Assembly: GCA_034401135.1 (NCBI GenBank)
Contig: JAWZSP010000007.1
Span: 3,720,001-3,784,000, forward strand
Direction: 5' to 3'
Length of the DNA stretch: 64,000 nucleotides
Source of the DNA: Volutella citrinella
Lineage: Eukaryota; Ascomycota; Sordariomycetes; Hypocreales; Nectriaceae
Notes under the pieces: model-generated
What the model saw: the letters and a program-made list of their open reading frames with translations, nothing else
Databases searched by the model: none
Told to the model about the DNA's origin: nothing
Made by a program: the position numbers and the translations under genes
Shown: positions 34,801-46,963 of the stretch, piece after piece
Numbering within the stretch: the stretch's first letter is position 1
Layout of the letters: the number at the start of each line of letters is the position of its first letter

Positions 34801-36248
34801 AGCCGGTAGCTAGGAAAACCGGAGGCTCGGTACCTGCTCTACGCAACCTTGGTGTGCATTTAGGTTCCGTCTAGAGGGCACTCTGCCGTCATCCAGTTCG
34901 ATCTGGACGATAACGACGGCGAGAGGGAGCGCTCGAGGGGGCTGGCCTCGGAAGTGATTGGCCAAGGATCGCAACTAGCGTCACTCGGGCTTACAGTAGG
35001 GGAGGGACCGACGGGCTGCTCGATCCATGGCTCCATCCCGGATCCGGACTCCACCAACACTATCGAGCTGGGGCGTCTGAGCGAGCAAACCACAGAGCAT
35101 ACATACATCATCATCGCCACGCTTCCCCTGCCACCCATGGCCATCGCCCCTGTCTCCTGCTTCTGCGCCCATGTCGCTCGCCCAAAATTGACAGTCTCTC
35201 TGGCCCTTCAGTCTCCTCGCCTCTGCGCTGTGGCCTGGCCATTCTTGACTTGGGCTTCTACTCTGCCAATCTCGCCACCACCACGGCAGCAACACCATAC
35301 CCCAAATGACCCCTTTGTCGGTCCGCTGCGGTTTGCGGTTGCTGACCTGACACAGACCTGCCGTGCATCATCCATCCATCCATCCATCCATTCAGACACA
35401 TACACACTCCAAAAAAGGCGCCGCCTGGACGCCAGCGCCATCAGCCCTGAGCGAGTGACCACTGACAGGTCTCTTGCCTGGCCTGCCCGCACGCCCCCCG
35501 ACTGGTTCCAACCCGTTGGCTCGTTGGCTGGGTCCTCCGCCCCGCTCCTGTTCCCCAAGTGAAGTCAGTGCAACGGATCTAGGCCCCTGTCCTTGGCCGC
35601 TTGCATCACCACCACGCCCGCCCTCCCCCCACCGGCATTTCCTCGCATGTCTTGACTCTTGAGGCAGACCTGGGACGCCGCTCATCCTCCCAAGCCTCCC
35701 TCACACGGTCACACCTCACCTTACACCCTCTCGCCCATCCTCCAGGTCTCCTACAGTCGTGCCTTCTTCTCCACCATCAGGCTCACTCATCCGCTCCATC
35801 TCCGCGACCTCCGGCCTCTCAACTTGCCGTTTCCGCCACACTGCGCCCGTTGTCGCTTGGCTGCCTGTGTCTCGCTTGTCACTCGCCGTTGCTGCCCTGC
35901 CCTGGCATCGCTGAGCGCCTAAACGAGCTACTGCTGCGTATTCACCCGGTACCTGCGCCTGGCCGACGAAACCCGCCCCGCTCCCATCCGACTCGCTGGC
36001 CGTCTCACCATCTGCCCTCTCAGCCTCATTCAAATCGTCCACGCACGCATTTCATATTCGCCCTGGCAGCACAGTGCGTCGGTTTCCCCTTGGAACACAA
36101 CCCTGGCCTGCCCGTAAAAGGCTCTGACCCCTCTAATACCTCAACGGCCACATCCAAAACTATTGTTTCCATCGATTTCGGCTTCGACGACAAGCATCCG
36201 TCGAATCCGCCGACGCCGCTGACCTGCCCTTCGCCTTTCCAGGTCGCT
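28819..36248. other. 7.4-kb gene-poor region upstream of the C2H2 gene
   Basis: No ORF here has a recognisable domain, signal peptide plus coding pattern, or plausible exon chain. Visible sequence features are an ATCGATT triplication (31415-31433), a purine tract of GA repeats (31695-31735), an inverted AGGTAC/GTACCT cluster (34301-34376), a CATC tetranucleotide run (35369-35391), and CT-rich DNA over 35580-36040. The frame leading into the C2H2 gene is open from about 35601 but has no ATG before 36249. There are no transposon remnants and no strong AT enrichment. It is probably a long promoter and leader, perhaps with non-coding transcripts. Confidence 0.45.
34301..34376. repeat. Inverted repeat with AGGTAC/GTACCT sites
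   Basis: gtcaggtac at 34301-34309 and its perfect complement gtacctgac at 34368-34376 flank further copies of the same core (aggtac near 34313, gtacct at 34330, plus aggtgacct near 34360). It could form a cruciform or be a cluster of regulator sites about 1.9 kb upstream of the C2H2 start. Confidence 0.5.
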
Positions 36249-38419
36249 ATGGCGGCGACGTTTAGGCCTGTGAATTCGCCCATGGTCACCACGATCACCC
36301 GAGAAGACGTCATGGCTTCATCGCCGACGACTCCGCGACCTAACACGGCTCCCCAGCCACCATCCACCGCAGCACCCGGAGATGACGCTTCGACACCAAC
36401 TCGAGCGACCTTCACCAGCAACACCATGCCCAGACAGCAGCCCCTGCCGACCAGCCCTTTCCTCCAGGCCGTGCAGGTGCCAGACCAAGCCGACAAGTCC
36501 AAGGTTCCCAAGCGCGATAATTCTCAGCACTCGACCAAGTCGGCAAAGTCGGCAGACGTGGACATGGATGACTCGGACGCCGACACGGGCACGATCGATG
36601 ATGGGGCTGGTTCTGACGACGACAGTGTTGGCGCCGATGGGTCACGGTCAAACAAGAAGAAGAAATCGCAGCGCTTCTACTGCGTTGATTATCCGCCCTG
36701 CAACCTCAGCTTTACTCGAAGTGAGCATTTGGCTAGGCACATTCGGTACGTAAGAGGGCTTGCCATTTGATGTCTTTTTGTTGCCCGTTGATAGAAAACT
36801 AATGGTCCTTTAGGAAGCATACAGGCGAGAGACCTTTTCAGTGTCACTGCTCCCGACGTTTCTCAAGGCTGGATAACTTGAGGCAACATGCGCAAACTGT
36901 CCATGTAAATGAAAATATCCCTATTGATTCACTTGCGGCCACAGGATCGAGGTTTCAGCGGCAGATGCGTACCGATCGCGTCCGACAGGCTGGCAATCGA
37001 GCGAGGGCTTCCACCGGAGGCAGTGCTGGTGGCCCCGTTCGTGGGCATTCCAAGTCTCTGTCAACGTCGAGTATCACAAGCATGAGCTCTGTGGGATCGG
37101 CATACAGCGCTCAACAGGATGCCCGACGCCGCCCACCGCCGTTGGTTATGGCCGACCCAAGATCGCGACTCTCTCTCGAGTCCTACCGAGGTGCCGAAGG
37201 CCCATATGCTCCTTACCGCCCGCCATCTCCAAGCGAATTTGGCACCCCGACGTCTGCCACGTTCTCGACTGGACAAGGTAGCCCTCGATGGGGCTCTGCA
37301 ATGGCATCTCCCGCGTCCTCCCACTCGCGATCACACAGCATGTATGTGATGGGGAGCCGCACCCCTGGGCGGCGACTCAGCGTCCCGTCTGGGGCAAATC
37401 CGTTCCAGTCCCCTCCCGGCGTGAACACCGGCCGGCCTCCGGTGTTTGCGCCCGGATCTATGAACACCTCGCACGTCGGCGCTTTCGCTGTCGGCACCAA
37501 CCAAGTCTCCCCTACCCCAGCGCCGGCACATTGGTCTCGCCGGGATTCCATCTCCAGCATGCCAGATGAAGCTTGGCGTCGCCGTACCTGGCACCCCGAG
37601 AGCCGCAACCCGAACGGAAACCCGAGCCAGTTGAGCACAGTCGTAAATCAGACATCTGTGCAGCCCAACCCGCCGCCGCCTATTGCGAACCCCTCGCAGC
37701 CGCAGTCGACTCTACGCCTCCCAGGCATCGAGTCTTTTGATCCCGTTCCTCATCACCCGGCCACCCCACCGAGACGCCATCCTTCGCCCATGATGATTGA
37801 TTCTGAGCCCTCTATTCGACCGGTCCTTCACCAACCAGTCCTGGAGGCACCAGAGGAAAGGCGCAACCTGAACATGTACGACGCCAGTCTGCAGCGTGGT
37901 CTGAATCGCCTTGATATAAACCACAACACTCCACCCCGCGACGGAGCTGGCACCTGGGCATCCGATGCGCATAAGGCTGTCCAGGCACAAGCAGAGCAGG
38001 CCAGGGTTCACCAACCGACTGTGAGGTTTGAAGACCAGCAGCCGTCCTACCATGCCTCCAAACCCGCGATGGCCAGCAGGGCCCTGCACCAACACACCAT
38101 GTCTGCGCCATCCATCACGTCATCGAGGGACTCCAAGCGTCATGGTTGGTATCATGGGCCTGTCACTGTGCACCGGGATACTAGGCCTTCTGCAGAGCAG
38201 GAAGGCCGCGGCCCTCATGTGGATCGCATAGTCCACCCCAATATCAGCGCCTTCAGTGGGTTCCCAGCAAGAGAGACAATTCCCGAACATCAACAGCAAC
38301 ACCAGCGGTCGCCATCACAGCAACAGCCGGATCGCTCAGTAAACGGTGATCCACTGGGCCGACTAGAAGCCTTGGTTGCCGTGGCCACTAGCGAGGGCTC
38401 GACTGCTACGGCCTACTAG
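36249..38419 (+). CDS. C2H2 zinc-finger transcription factor
   Basis: A 700-residue protein in two exons, 36249-36745 and 36814-38419; the 68-nt intron falls between the two fingers. Finger 1 (about residues 143-169) is C-x5-C-x12-H-x3-H in [14 protein letters not shown]. Finger 2 (about 174-195) is an atypical C-x-C-x12-H-x4-H in [16 protein letters not shown], followed by TVH. This tandem pair, preceded by a lysine run, is typical of an Adr1-like group of Pezizomycotina regulators. An acidic patch ([15 protein letters not shown]) precedes the fingers, and a long Ser/Pro-rich tail with many SP sites follows. The protein should be nuclear. I chose 36249 because it is the first ATG in a longer open frame. 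The gene is isolated from its neighbours by over 7 kb on each side. I cannot name the orthologue. Confidence 0.85.
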
Positions 38420-41400
38420 AGGGCGACTGCCCGTTTTGTTTCTCATCAAATTGAAATCGCACACTTTCAGCAGAAGGTGATGAGAAGATCGATATCCTTC
38501 CCGCCCACGACGGACGACACCCACATATATATGACGACGACACGATTTTGGCTTTTTATTTTTGCAGCGCATCTATTCGCATTGGTTTCCTTCGCATGAG
38601 TATTATGTCTTTTTAGCATCACGATCGCTACTTATGTCATGGCTACGATATCCTAACAGCGGGAGTATCTCCCTTACGTCTCACAACTTATTGCGGCATG
38701 CTTTGCATTTTGTTGGTTGCCTTCATTGGCTTGCACATTTCTTCGGTTGATCCGAGGTGGGCGGTTTTTTGTCATTCGCTCCTACAGGTATGGGTCGGCA
38801 AGGAATGCTTAGATATTCATCTTCCATGCCCAACTGCCACTTTCTGTGGCAGGGTTTGATCTTTTTTTTACGCCCTAGGATTCTCCTTTTATCGGCTTTT
38901 CCCCCCAAAGTCCGACTGCATAACGACGATGCATGATATATATACCCGTTCATTATGAGATGAAGGGGATGGCGTCGCCTTTCGGCGGCAATTGTTTTGG
39001 ACACCCGGCGGCGATGGTAGCAATTGTTGACATGTTTGGATCCCGGCTATACCAGTGCAGTTGACTCTGCATGCTCAAGGCCCTTGGATTCGAATATGGG
39101 ACGAGGTGATGATCTATGCTCGGGTTTGGGTTCCCAGGACGGAGGACTGTTGAGATTTGATACCCTGCACGTTTCCTAGGAACAAACATGTTTTGCACGA
39201 AGATACTTAGATACTACGACGGGGAGTTATTTGCGCTTATTCCTTTCGGGGGGATTAGTTTCATCAGATAGGTTGCCTACTGGAGTTTGAAGAAAGTCTC
39301 TCTTCTCGATTCTTGACACTCAATCTCCCAACATGACTGCTTGTGATCGTCCGATACGAGCTAAATCACAGATCAATGACACCGATATTAGAAAAGGGTG
39401 ATGATAGATTGGTGGGCATTCGGATGTTACATGGTGACAGCCCAGTAAACAATCGTGCATGCCAATCCAAGTCGGCTGGGCTGTAGTCGAATCGAAACCC
39501 AAGGTGAGTATGAACCAGAAAGTTGCACTTATTTTACGCCCTGAAATCCCGGTATATCGAAAACGATGATATCCGACCTCGGCCAGCGTCTCAAAAAGTG
39601 CATCATGGTTGAAAGTGGTGTGCAGAGCCGGGGCATCCATCTCTGATCATCCGCGTTCCCAAGGCCCTGGCAGTCTCATCCCGTCTCGTTGATGGCCTTT
39701 TCTCTCTATAGGCTGGGTAAGGCCTATAGCCACTGTCCAGATACACACAGAGGCATCGGCAAGGCAGACAGACGATGTGTTGGGAGTGGGCGCATCCTAG
39801 CGTTTGTCCGTCACTTCATCACGGTTCACCATTCTCATCAAAAGATGTGATATCTTCCGAGCCAGTTCGCTACAATATTTCGATGCTTCCTTGGCCATGA
39901 TGGAGCAAACTTTCTATGGTATCCGTGCCATGGGCTGCCTCAGAGCGCTCCCGCCATACACCAAGTTGGCCACGCGGACTCCCTCTTCCGCGTCATATGA
40001 AGCACAAGACTTTTTCTGGGCTGATCACGATGGTCCATCGGTACCGGCCGATGTTTTAGACAGCCACAAGACAACTCAGAGTGGTCCATGTCGTGGAGTC
40101 TTTGGTCTCTTACGGCAAGCAGTGGCCTAGCCGCCGTGTCGACCGGGCCGGAAACGAGGTGCTGGTTTTGGAGTTATGGGCCCCTTGGGGAGGCGCAAGC
40201 TACTTGCTGGTTCCAGAAATAGGAATCATGAGCGCGGTGTCGTCTAAAATCGCCATCGGGCAATTTATTTCCTTGTTGGGCTTACAGGCGCTGGTGCCTC
40301 TTTGGTCGGTGAGGAAGGCGGCGGGAGCACGAGGACTGCTCGCATTATTGCTGGTGGGCTTGCGCATGAAACTAGCTCGACCCAAGATTGATTAACAGGC
40401 CAGACAGAGCGCGAGGAAAGAGGGAGGGAAGAACGACTAGAAAGCGGACAGGGGTTTGTTGTTCACGGTGTCAAGGTCAAGGGTTCTAACAAAAGTGGGA
40501 TAGCGAAGGGGGCAGAGGCCGAGTGAGGAGCAGCTGCAGCTACGCTCGGGTTACGCAAAGAAAGCATCAAAAAAGATGGAAACCGAAGTTGGAGTCGGGT
40601 GTGTGTGTTTCGAGTATTCGTCGGCCACGGCCTCCTGCGTGCGTTGTCGACAGCCCTCGATTGACAGCCAGGCCCGGCCGGGTGTGCGCGTTAGCGAATC
40701 ACGGAGCCGACGAGGGAGGCAGTGGAGATCTCCCTAGGAATATTATTACTGTGGCTTGGCCTGGGCCGGTGGCAATCTCGCTGATGGGGACAGTGAACGG
40801 GAGCCTCGGCTACGTCGATCGTCAACTCGAGTTTTTGTTGTTGTTAGTGATTACGACCATCCCGCGACATAGTCTAGATAGTTCGGGAGAAGAGGCTTGA
40901 GGAGGGACCACCGGATGGTCCAAGCCCAAGGCGACTAAGGCGAGACACTAATAGAAGGAGTCGTTGTGAAATCCAGCTGCTCTGGTACAAGAGCCGGCGG
41001 ACCTGCGCTTCCCGAGACTCTGGGTCTTTGGGGTACGGGTGATCGGTTTCGGCCGAACCAACCAACCAAGCAGCGGTGACAGGACCCTAGGAGAAGAACG
41101 GAAACATGTCGTGACCGAACCGAGGATATCTAGGCCCCAGGGAGGGGGGGGCGTGTGCATGCCCTGCTCCGGTGATCTGAACATTAACGGGGTCAACCAC
41201 GTAGAGCGCATCGCGTCCAGATCGAGTTGGTAGATGCGGACGGGCAACTCGTAAGAGAAGGGTCAGGACGATAACTCTTCGATGCAGGTGCAGACGCATC
41301 AAGGGCGGTTTCGGACTGCCAAGTACCAACGGGCGGCAGCAACAGAAGCAGCAGCGCTTACACCGGCTATTGAGTCCAACTCGAGACTCTGGGTTAGCTT

Positions 41401-42218
41401 GGCAGTCAGATCCCGAGCCGGAATTGCATTGCATCGAAGTCAGGCCCCGTGCCTCGATCCCCAAGGGAATAGGGACAGGGGTGTGAACAAGGGCTGTTGA
41501 AAAGAAAAGGGCACTTCAGTTGGGCATGGATGAGGGTTGGGGCGTGGGAGCAAAGGGAGATAATTAGTGTGGCAGTGCCCGGATGGCGTCTTGGTCAACT
41601 TGCCGGCAGGGTAAGGGGGGTTTCAACTTCGCTCTCAAGAAAGATCCAGCGAGCCTAAGGCAGAGGAGGATTCCAGAGAGGGTGGGAGGGGTTATCAGCT
41701 TGATACCAGATTGTTTAGGTAACAATATCGACTCGTTCTGCAGCTGCCCCACGGCCATAATTGGTGCCAGCCCTGGCCTGCGAGTTTCAGTCTTGGCAAC
41801 TGCTCTCTGGTGTGTGAAGGATAGAATCTTGGTGCAATATGCACACCGAAAAACGCCTGGGGTAGGCTGTTGGGGTGTTGTCAAAGTGTCTGCAGAGTCC
41901 TGGTTCAAGCGTCCACCAATGCGTCTGTGCCGTATCTTTACATGAAGAGCGCACGTCAATCTAGATGGTCAGCTCTGTTTCCGTTGTATTTTCAATTTAT
42001 CCCCTGTGTGTGCCATGCTCCATCTTGCTCTTCTCATTGCTTCTGGCTTCCATGTGCGTGGTCCTCGCAGAGTCGCAGATGTGATCAGCCGACCATCTCG
42101 GAACCAGGGCTCTCGCCAGTCGTGTGCTCCCAGGCGGGGATTGGTGTGACAGAGTGATGGGTCTGGTGGAGCTGAATGGGCGGCTAAATTGAAGAGGAAT
42201 AAAAAGTCAAAAGGCAGA

Positions 42219-42243
42219 GAGAGCTAGAGCTAGAGCTAGAGCG
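42219..42243. repeat. GAGCTA hexanucleotide microsatellite
   Basis: About four copies of gagcta in a row, continuing into an imperfect GAGAGTGAGAG purine stretch to about 42270. The tract lies outside any gene I can support. Confidence 0.7.
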
Positions 42244-45200
42244 AGGGTGAGAGAGTGAGAGTAGAGTGAGTCGCAAGTAGAGCCCCGGCAATTGAGCAAG
42301 GGTTGGGCGGGGCATGAGAGCTTCAGCTTGAGCTTAAGGTTGGGACTCAAAACAGCAGGGAAATAAATGACATGCGACAAGTGAGGCAACGCATAATCCC
42401 GGCATCCAATGGACCCGATCGAAGGGCCCTGGGCGGACTTCGCCAGGTTGTACGAGGGCGGTATTGGGAGCATTCTCATCACCTTCACCCCAGTGCCAGG
42501 AAGTAGGATTGGGCCTTCCTTCCCTGAGCCACGACGTTCCGGCTGGTATGAGATAGCGATAGGTCAGGTTCAGCCTCATCTGTCATACAGACCAACCCAT
42601 GTAGGCCATGTACGACAAGGTATGTATCATGTTGTATGGCGGCGCGAGTGCCTGTGCTGTGAGCCTGTGCCTGTCATGGAAGAAAGCCACCCCGGGAGCG
42701 ACCTTGACTAGCGCCGCCCGCGACGATTTGCCAAGACAGATCCCGGTCGACAGCTGTGTCGAGCCCCCATGTTGCATCACTTCCTTCTTTCGTTTCTCCC
42801 CAATCCACCATCACCCTGGAGGTAATGCCCAAAGAGATCGCCTAAAGCACCACGCCCCCGAGCGACGTGCGGGTGGAGGCAGGATGAAAGTTGCAGCAGC
42901 AGCAAGATACCCGGGCTGAGAATGAAAGAGAGGACGGCAATTGGACGACGGAGCAGCAGGGTGCCCTCGCCCCCCACAATCCCTCGGTCTCCTGTCCGCT
43001 CTTCTCCATGGCGATTCGCTGCGGTGAGCGGCGAGTGGCACTAGGCATGGCATAGCATTTCACCAGTGATGCGACAGTCTGGCCGGTTAGTAAAATCCCT
43101 CGCCCCGTCGGCCGATCGACTGATGGCGATGGCCAGGTCTCGCCTCACTTACTGAATCACGTCACGTGCAGCAGCGTCTCTCAGTATTCGCGGAGGATGT
43201 TCCGATATTCGCCGCTGAAGCTACATGACCACTAACACCGGTGCTACGGTTGTGGCCGGAAATGTTGGTGGCGTTGCTCGTGATGCCACGCTCACCTGGG
43301 CCGGCCAAGATGTTGCAATTGCAAATAAACGGCTATGGCGAAAGCAGCATCAAGTCTCGATTAGGCGGGAACAGACAAGTATGCACCGACATGCAGCCAA
43401 AGCCGTGGCTCCTCATACCAAAGCGGCGTCTGGCCATGGCTACAAGTCGGCTGAGAGTGACGGCACACCGAGAGAGCTGACAAGGTTGTGGAATCTCTCA
43501 CCCTCGCTGCCCTGGCAATGGGACAAGAAAAGAAAGACGGAACCCCGCTTGTCAGTGTGTTGATGCACGAGAGCTCCCTTGATGAGCCCAAACCATACAT
43601 ATCCGCTCTGTGCCGGGGAGAGCAAGGGGGGGCTTGATATGATCGGCCACCCCTGGATCCTTGTCGGCGGAGGGGTTACTCTCGTCACCCATCCCTGTCG
43701 GGCCACTGCCCAATCGCAATAGGCAAACGCACTTTTCAACATTCGCTTCCCAGGAGCATGGGCCAGAGGAAGACATGTTACTCCCATTTCGTAGTTGTTG
43801 GCGTTGACAGGTGCCAAACCAGCGTCCCCTGCCTCTCCTCCCTGGCCACGCCAGTCCAAAAGGGCTTATCACAGTAGTGTGAAGGTTTTGGTTTGAGAAT
43901 ATGACAGAATCCGCTGCTTAGTCTCGCAGGGACAACAAGTCACGTTTTCTTGTGAGGAGAGAGGAAACAGGATTATTGCCACCACCCCCCTCACCTTTCC
44001 AAATTCACGCTTGTCGTTCTGCGATGTGCTGCTGGGGTCGGCAGTACCGTAGGAGAAAATTGAAATGGGGACGGGCAAATCGTGCGCTGCAGAGCTGCAA
44101 AACAGACAGAGCAAGGCCCCAAAAAAGCAACACGAAATACCACTGAGGATCCCGTCTCAGACTGACGTGGAGGCATAGCCAGCCCTGTCGTCGCAGTCAA
44201 GTCACGATGCCTGGTCACGAATCACGATGGCCAGGACGTGCTCGATCAAACCTGGTCCCTGCGGCGGAGAATATACGAAGGACTGATTGGGCAGAGGCAG
44301 ACGTCGGCGGATGGTTGCACCGTTGAGCGGCGCGAAATATTCTTCTTTTCTTTGCATAGCAGGGCATGGCAGGAATGCAAGCAAGGCCAAGCGGACACGA
44401 GGCACAGCCGGTTTGGGTTGGGGCTGTCGCAGCCAGATGCAATCCACCAGCGCGTCGTTGCAGTCGTGGGCGTCCGCCAGTACCGCGGCAGCCGCTCTTG
44501 CGGCCAGGACCTCTGCTTCGGAAGATCTGATGCCGCTGGTGCGAGTGAAACTGTATTGTGCGACGTTAGGGAGGCAGCGACGGCATTAAACCAGCGCGGT
44601 GGGTGGCGGAGCTGATGTCTGGTGCGGGTAGGTATGAAGCGAGGGTGACATCGACTGTTGCTTCCTGTTTGGGCTGCGATCAGCTCCGTTTGTGGTGGTT
44701 GGCGCCCAGGGCAGGAGTGGACAGGGCAAGTACGGCCCATGCCAGTGGAGGCGCTGGTTGTGTTGGTTTGCTCAAATCTCTAAACCTAGGCGAGGATTAT
44801 AGATCGGGCTGACGCCGCTGCACCGCTTGTCGCTCGGTGATTGACCCGATCTATGTGACTGCGTGGCGGTGATGGTGGTGGTGCCTGTCGCTCTTCCCAA
44901 CCACAGGCGAGGTCTGCTCACAGCACTAGGGCGGTGAGGTGTGTGATACCCGGTTCCGAGAGGAAGCCACGGCGGACAAAAAGCTGGCAGCCACGGAGGT
45001 CGAGTCCGTCTCAGCTTCCGAGGACGACACGCACGCCCCTCCTCGATATCAATGCTAACATCAATATCCATCTCGCTATTATAGCGCGAACCCATGGCTG
45101 CCTCCGTGAAGGCCAAAGTGTTGGGTCGACAGCCACAGCGGTTGGACCATCTCATGGCCCGCTTCTCCCAAGCTGGGATGGATTGACGACTATTGTCCTG

Positions 45201-46721
45201 CCGCGCCCTGCCACGAGGCGCGCAGGCCGTTACGTGTGCGACAGGACCTGCAGACGCCATCGTCCGTTGTCGATCACAACGACATGCCCCATTTGCTGTG
45301 CTGCGAGCCCAGCTGCCGCCGGTAATTGCCCTGGATGCTACTGGCCCGGCCCAGTTGCAACGGCAGCCAGCCAGCAGATGAGCTGCAAGGAACCAACCTT
45401 GTCGTGCCGACGCTTCGATTCGCACCTTTTGCCATTGAGAGACATTTAGCAGTGTCGACAATGGACGTTCTCCCAACATAGCGCGAGTGGTGATGTATGT
45501 GGTGGTGGTGGTGTGTTGGTTCGTCTATGGTTGGTCCATCCTTCGCCCAGCCCTGCTAGCACGGGCACCAGCAGCGGGACGAGGCACAAACCGTGCCGTG
45601 CTCACAAACATTCCAGATTCCACACACCATCTTATCCGTGGACCCCGAATTGGCGGCCAAGGAGTTGACGGCTTCGAGGCTCGACCAGGGGCCGTTGACC
45701 TATGGCATGCAGAGGACGGCTCATTGCCAGGGCGCCCTCCTGCATCGTCTCGACGAACAGTGGGGTCCCCGTCCTTTTGGCTCTGCACCCTACTACGTAC
45801 GCGCGACGAGAAACCCGTTGCCCGACCCATTGGCTTCTTTCCTCGTCTCTTTTCTTTTGCCAGTTTCGCACTGCCGGGCCTGGCGTCGAGTCCCGGTCCA
45901 TTGAGCGAGAGAGAGGTCAGATTTCGCTGCCGTCGTCCTCCTGCTCCTCCTCCTCCACCATCACCAATACCCCTCTCCCGGGTCGACATCACACACGCCC
46001 CCCTATTCAAGTCTTTAGCTGACCCCATTGTTTGTTGTTTGCTTTGCTTCGGGCTGTTGCGACGACGCCTCCGCTGAACTTTATGGCTTTCAGCCCGGGA
46101 CTAGTCACCGCCTGTGAGGCCCGGCGGCTATTTTCGTCAAGAGTCCTCACGAAGCAATAGTCACCATCACGAAAAAAAGGCGTGATTGTGCCCAGAGTGC
46201 AGGACGGAGTGCATCACACCCCCTCCCGTAGTACCACACACACACACCTGCTATGTACACACACACCGTCGAGTCCCGCCCCTCCTCTTATGGTTGGCTT
46301 GCGATCCGTCGGCTCACGGGTCTCGAGCGCATGGTAGAGTTGCACTCTCGATTTTCGATGCAGGAGCTGCACCTTGAAACAGGGTTCGCGATGTGACGGG
46401 TGAAAAGAAAAAAAGGGTCACAGAAAACGCCAGGGTTGCAGCACCAGCAACTGTAGCAGATTGGACGGCTGGTCGGTCCCCATCATCACCCGACCCGGCG
46501 TTGGGGATCGACAAGGGACTTGGATATTGAATGTGATTGTGGAGTTGAGGCGTTCAACAGCAAACACAGGGAGGTTGCCGGTGTGCAGTTTATGACTGGG
46601 CACCCAATGCCCAGCACCTTACCTATCTTGGCGTGGAATCAGCTCATCAAGTCGAGTCGCACAGAAGAAATTATGAGAGATGGACGCGGAGGGCTCCTTT
46701 GTGCCTTGGCGCCCATCTCCG

Positions 46722-46727
46722 TATAAG
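46722..46727 (+). promoter_or_regulatory. TATA-like element, P450 gene
   Basis: tataag lies 237 bp upstream of the P450 ATG, followed by CT-rich leader DNA. The identical hexamer precedes the hydrophobin gene. Position is plausible, but no transcript start is known. Confidence 0.3.
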
Positions 46728-46963
46728 AGGTCCTGCTCCCGTCGAGCGCTTATCATGTCCGTGTCTGGTTTGTTTGGCAGCGAGTTGTTTTCCCCTTCCC
46801 CTATTTGTAACCTTGAGTCTGTATAAGTGTCAGTTTTGAGCCATCATCATCATCAACACCGTATATCATTACCTATCCCTCCTTGTCCATCGCCTCCCTC
46901 TTGATCATAATTCCCCCTCATCCAAGTGTCCTGCATCTGGCTGCCCCTTAACACCAGACCACA

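Larger units (their letters stand above)
38420..46963. other. 8.5-kb gene-poor region
   Basis: I find no supportable gene. The longest ORFs (for example 45487-46077 plus and 45525-46028 minus overlap each other; 44772-45479 minus) have random composition and conflicting strands. Simple sequences include a GAGCTA run (42220-42242), ACAC tracts (46235-46265) and ATC repeats (46843-46856). There are no transposon features. The region probably contains the C2H2 3' UTR and the P450 promoter and is otherwise unexplained. Confidence 0.45.

Noticed and set aside
45487..46077. 196-codon plus-strand ORF and overlapping minus ORF 45525-46028
   Set aside because: Both strands are open over GC-rich DNA and neither translation looks like protein.
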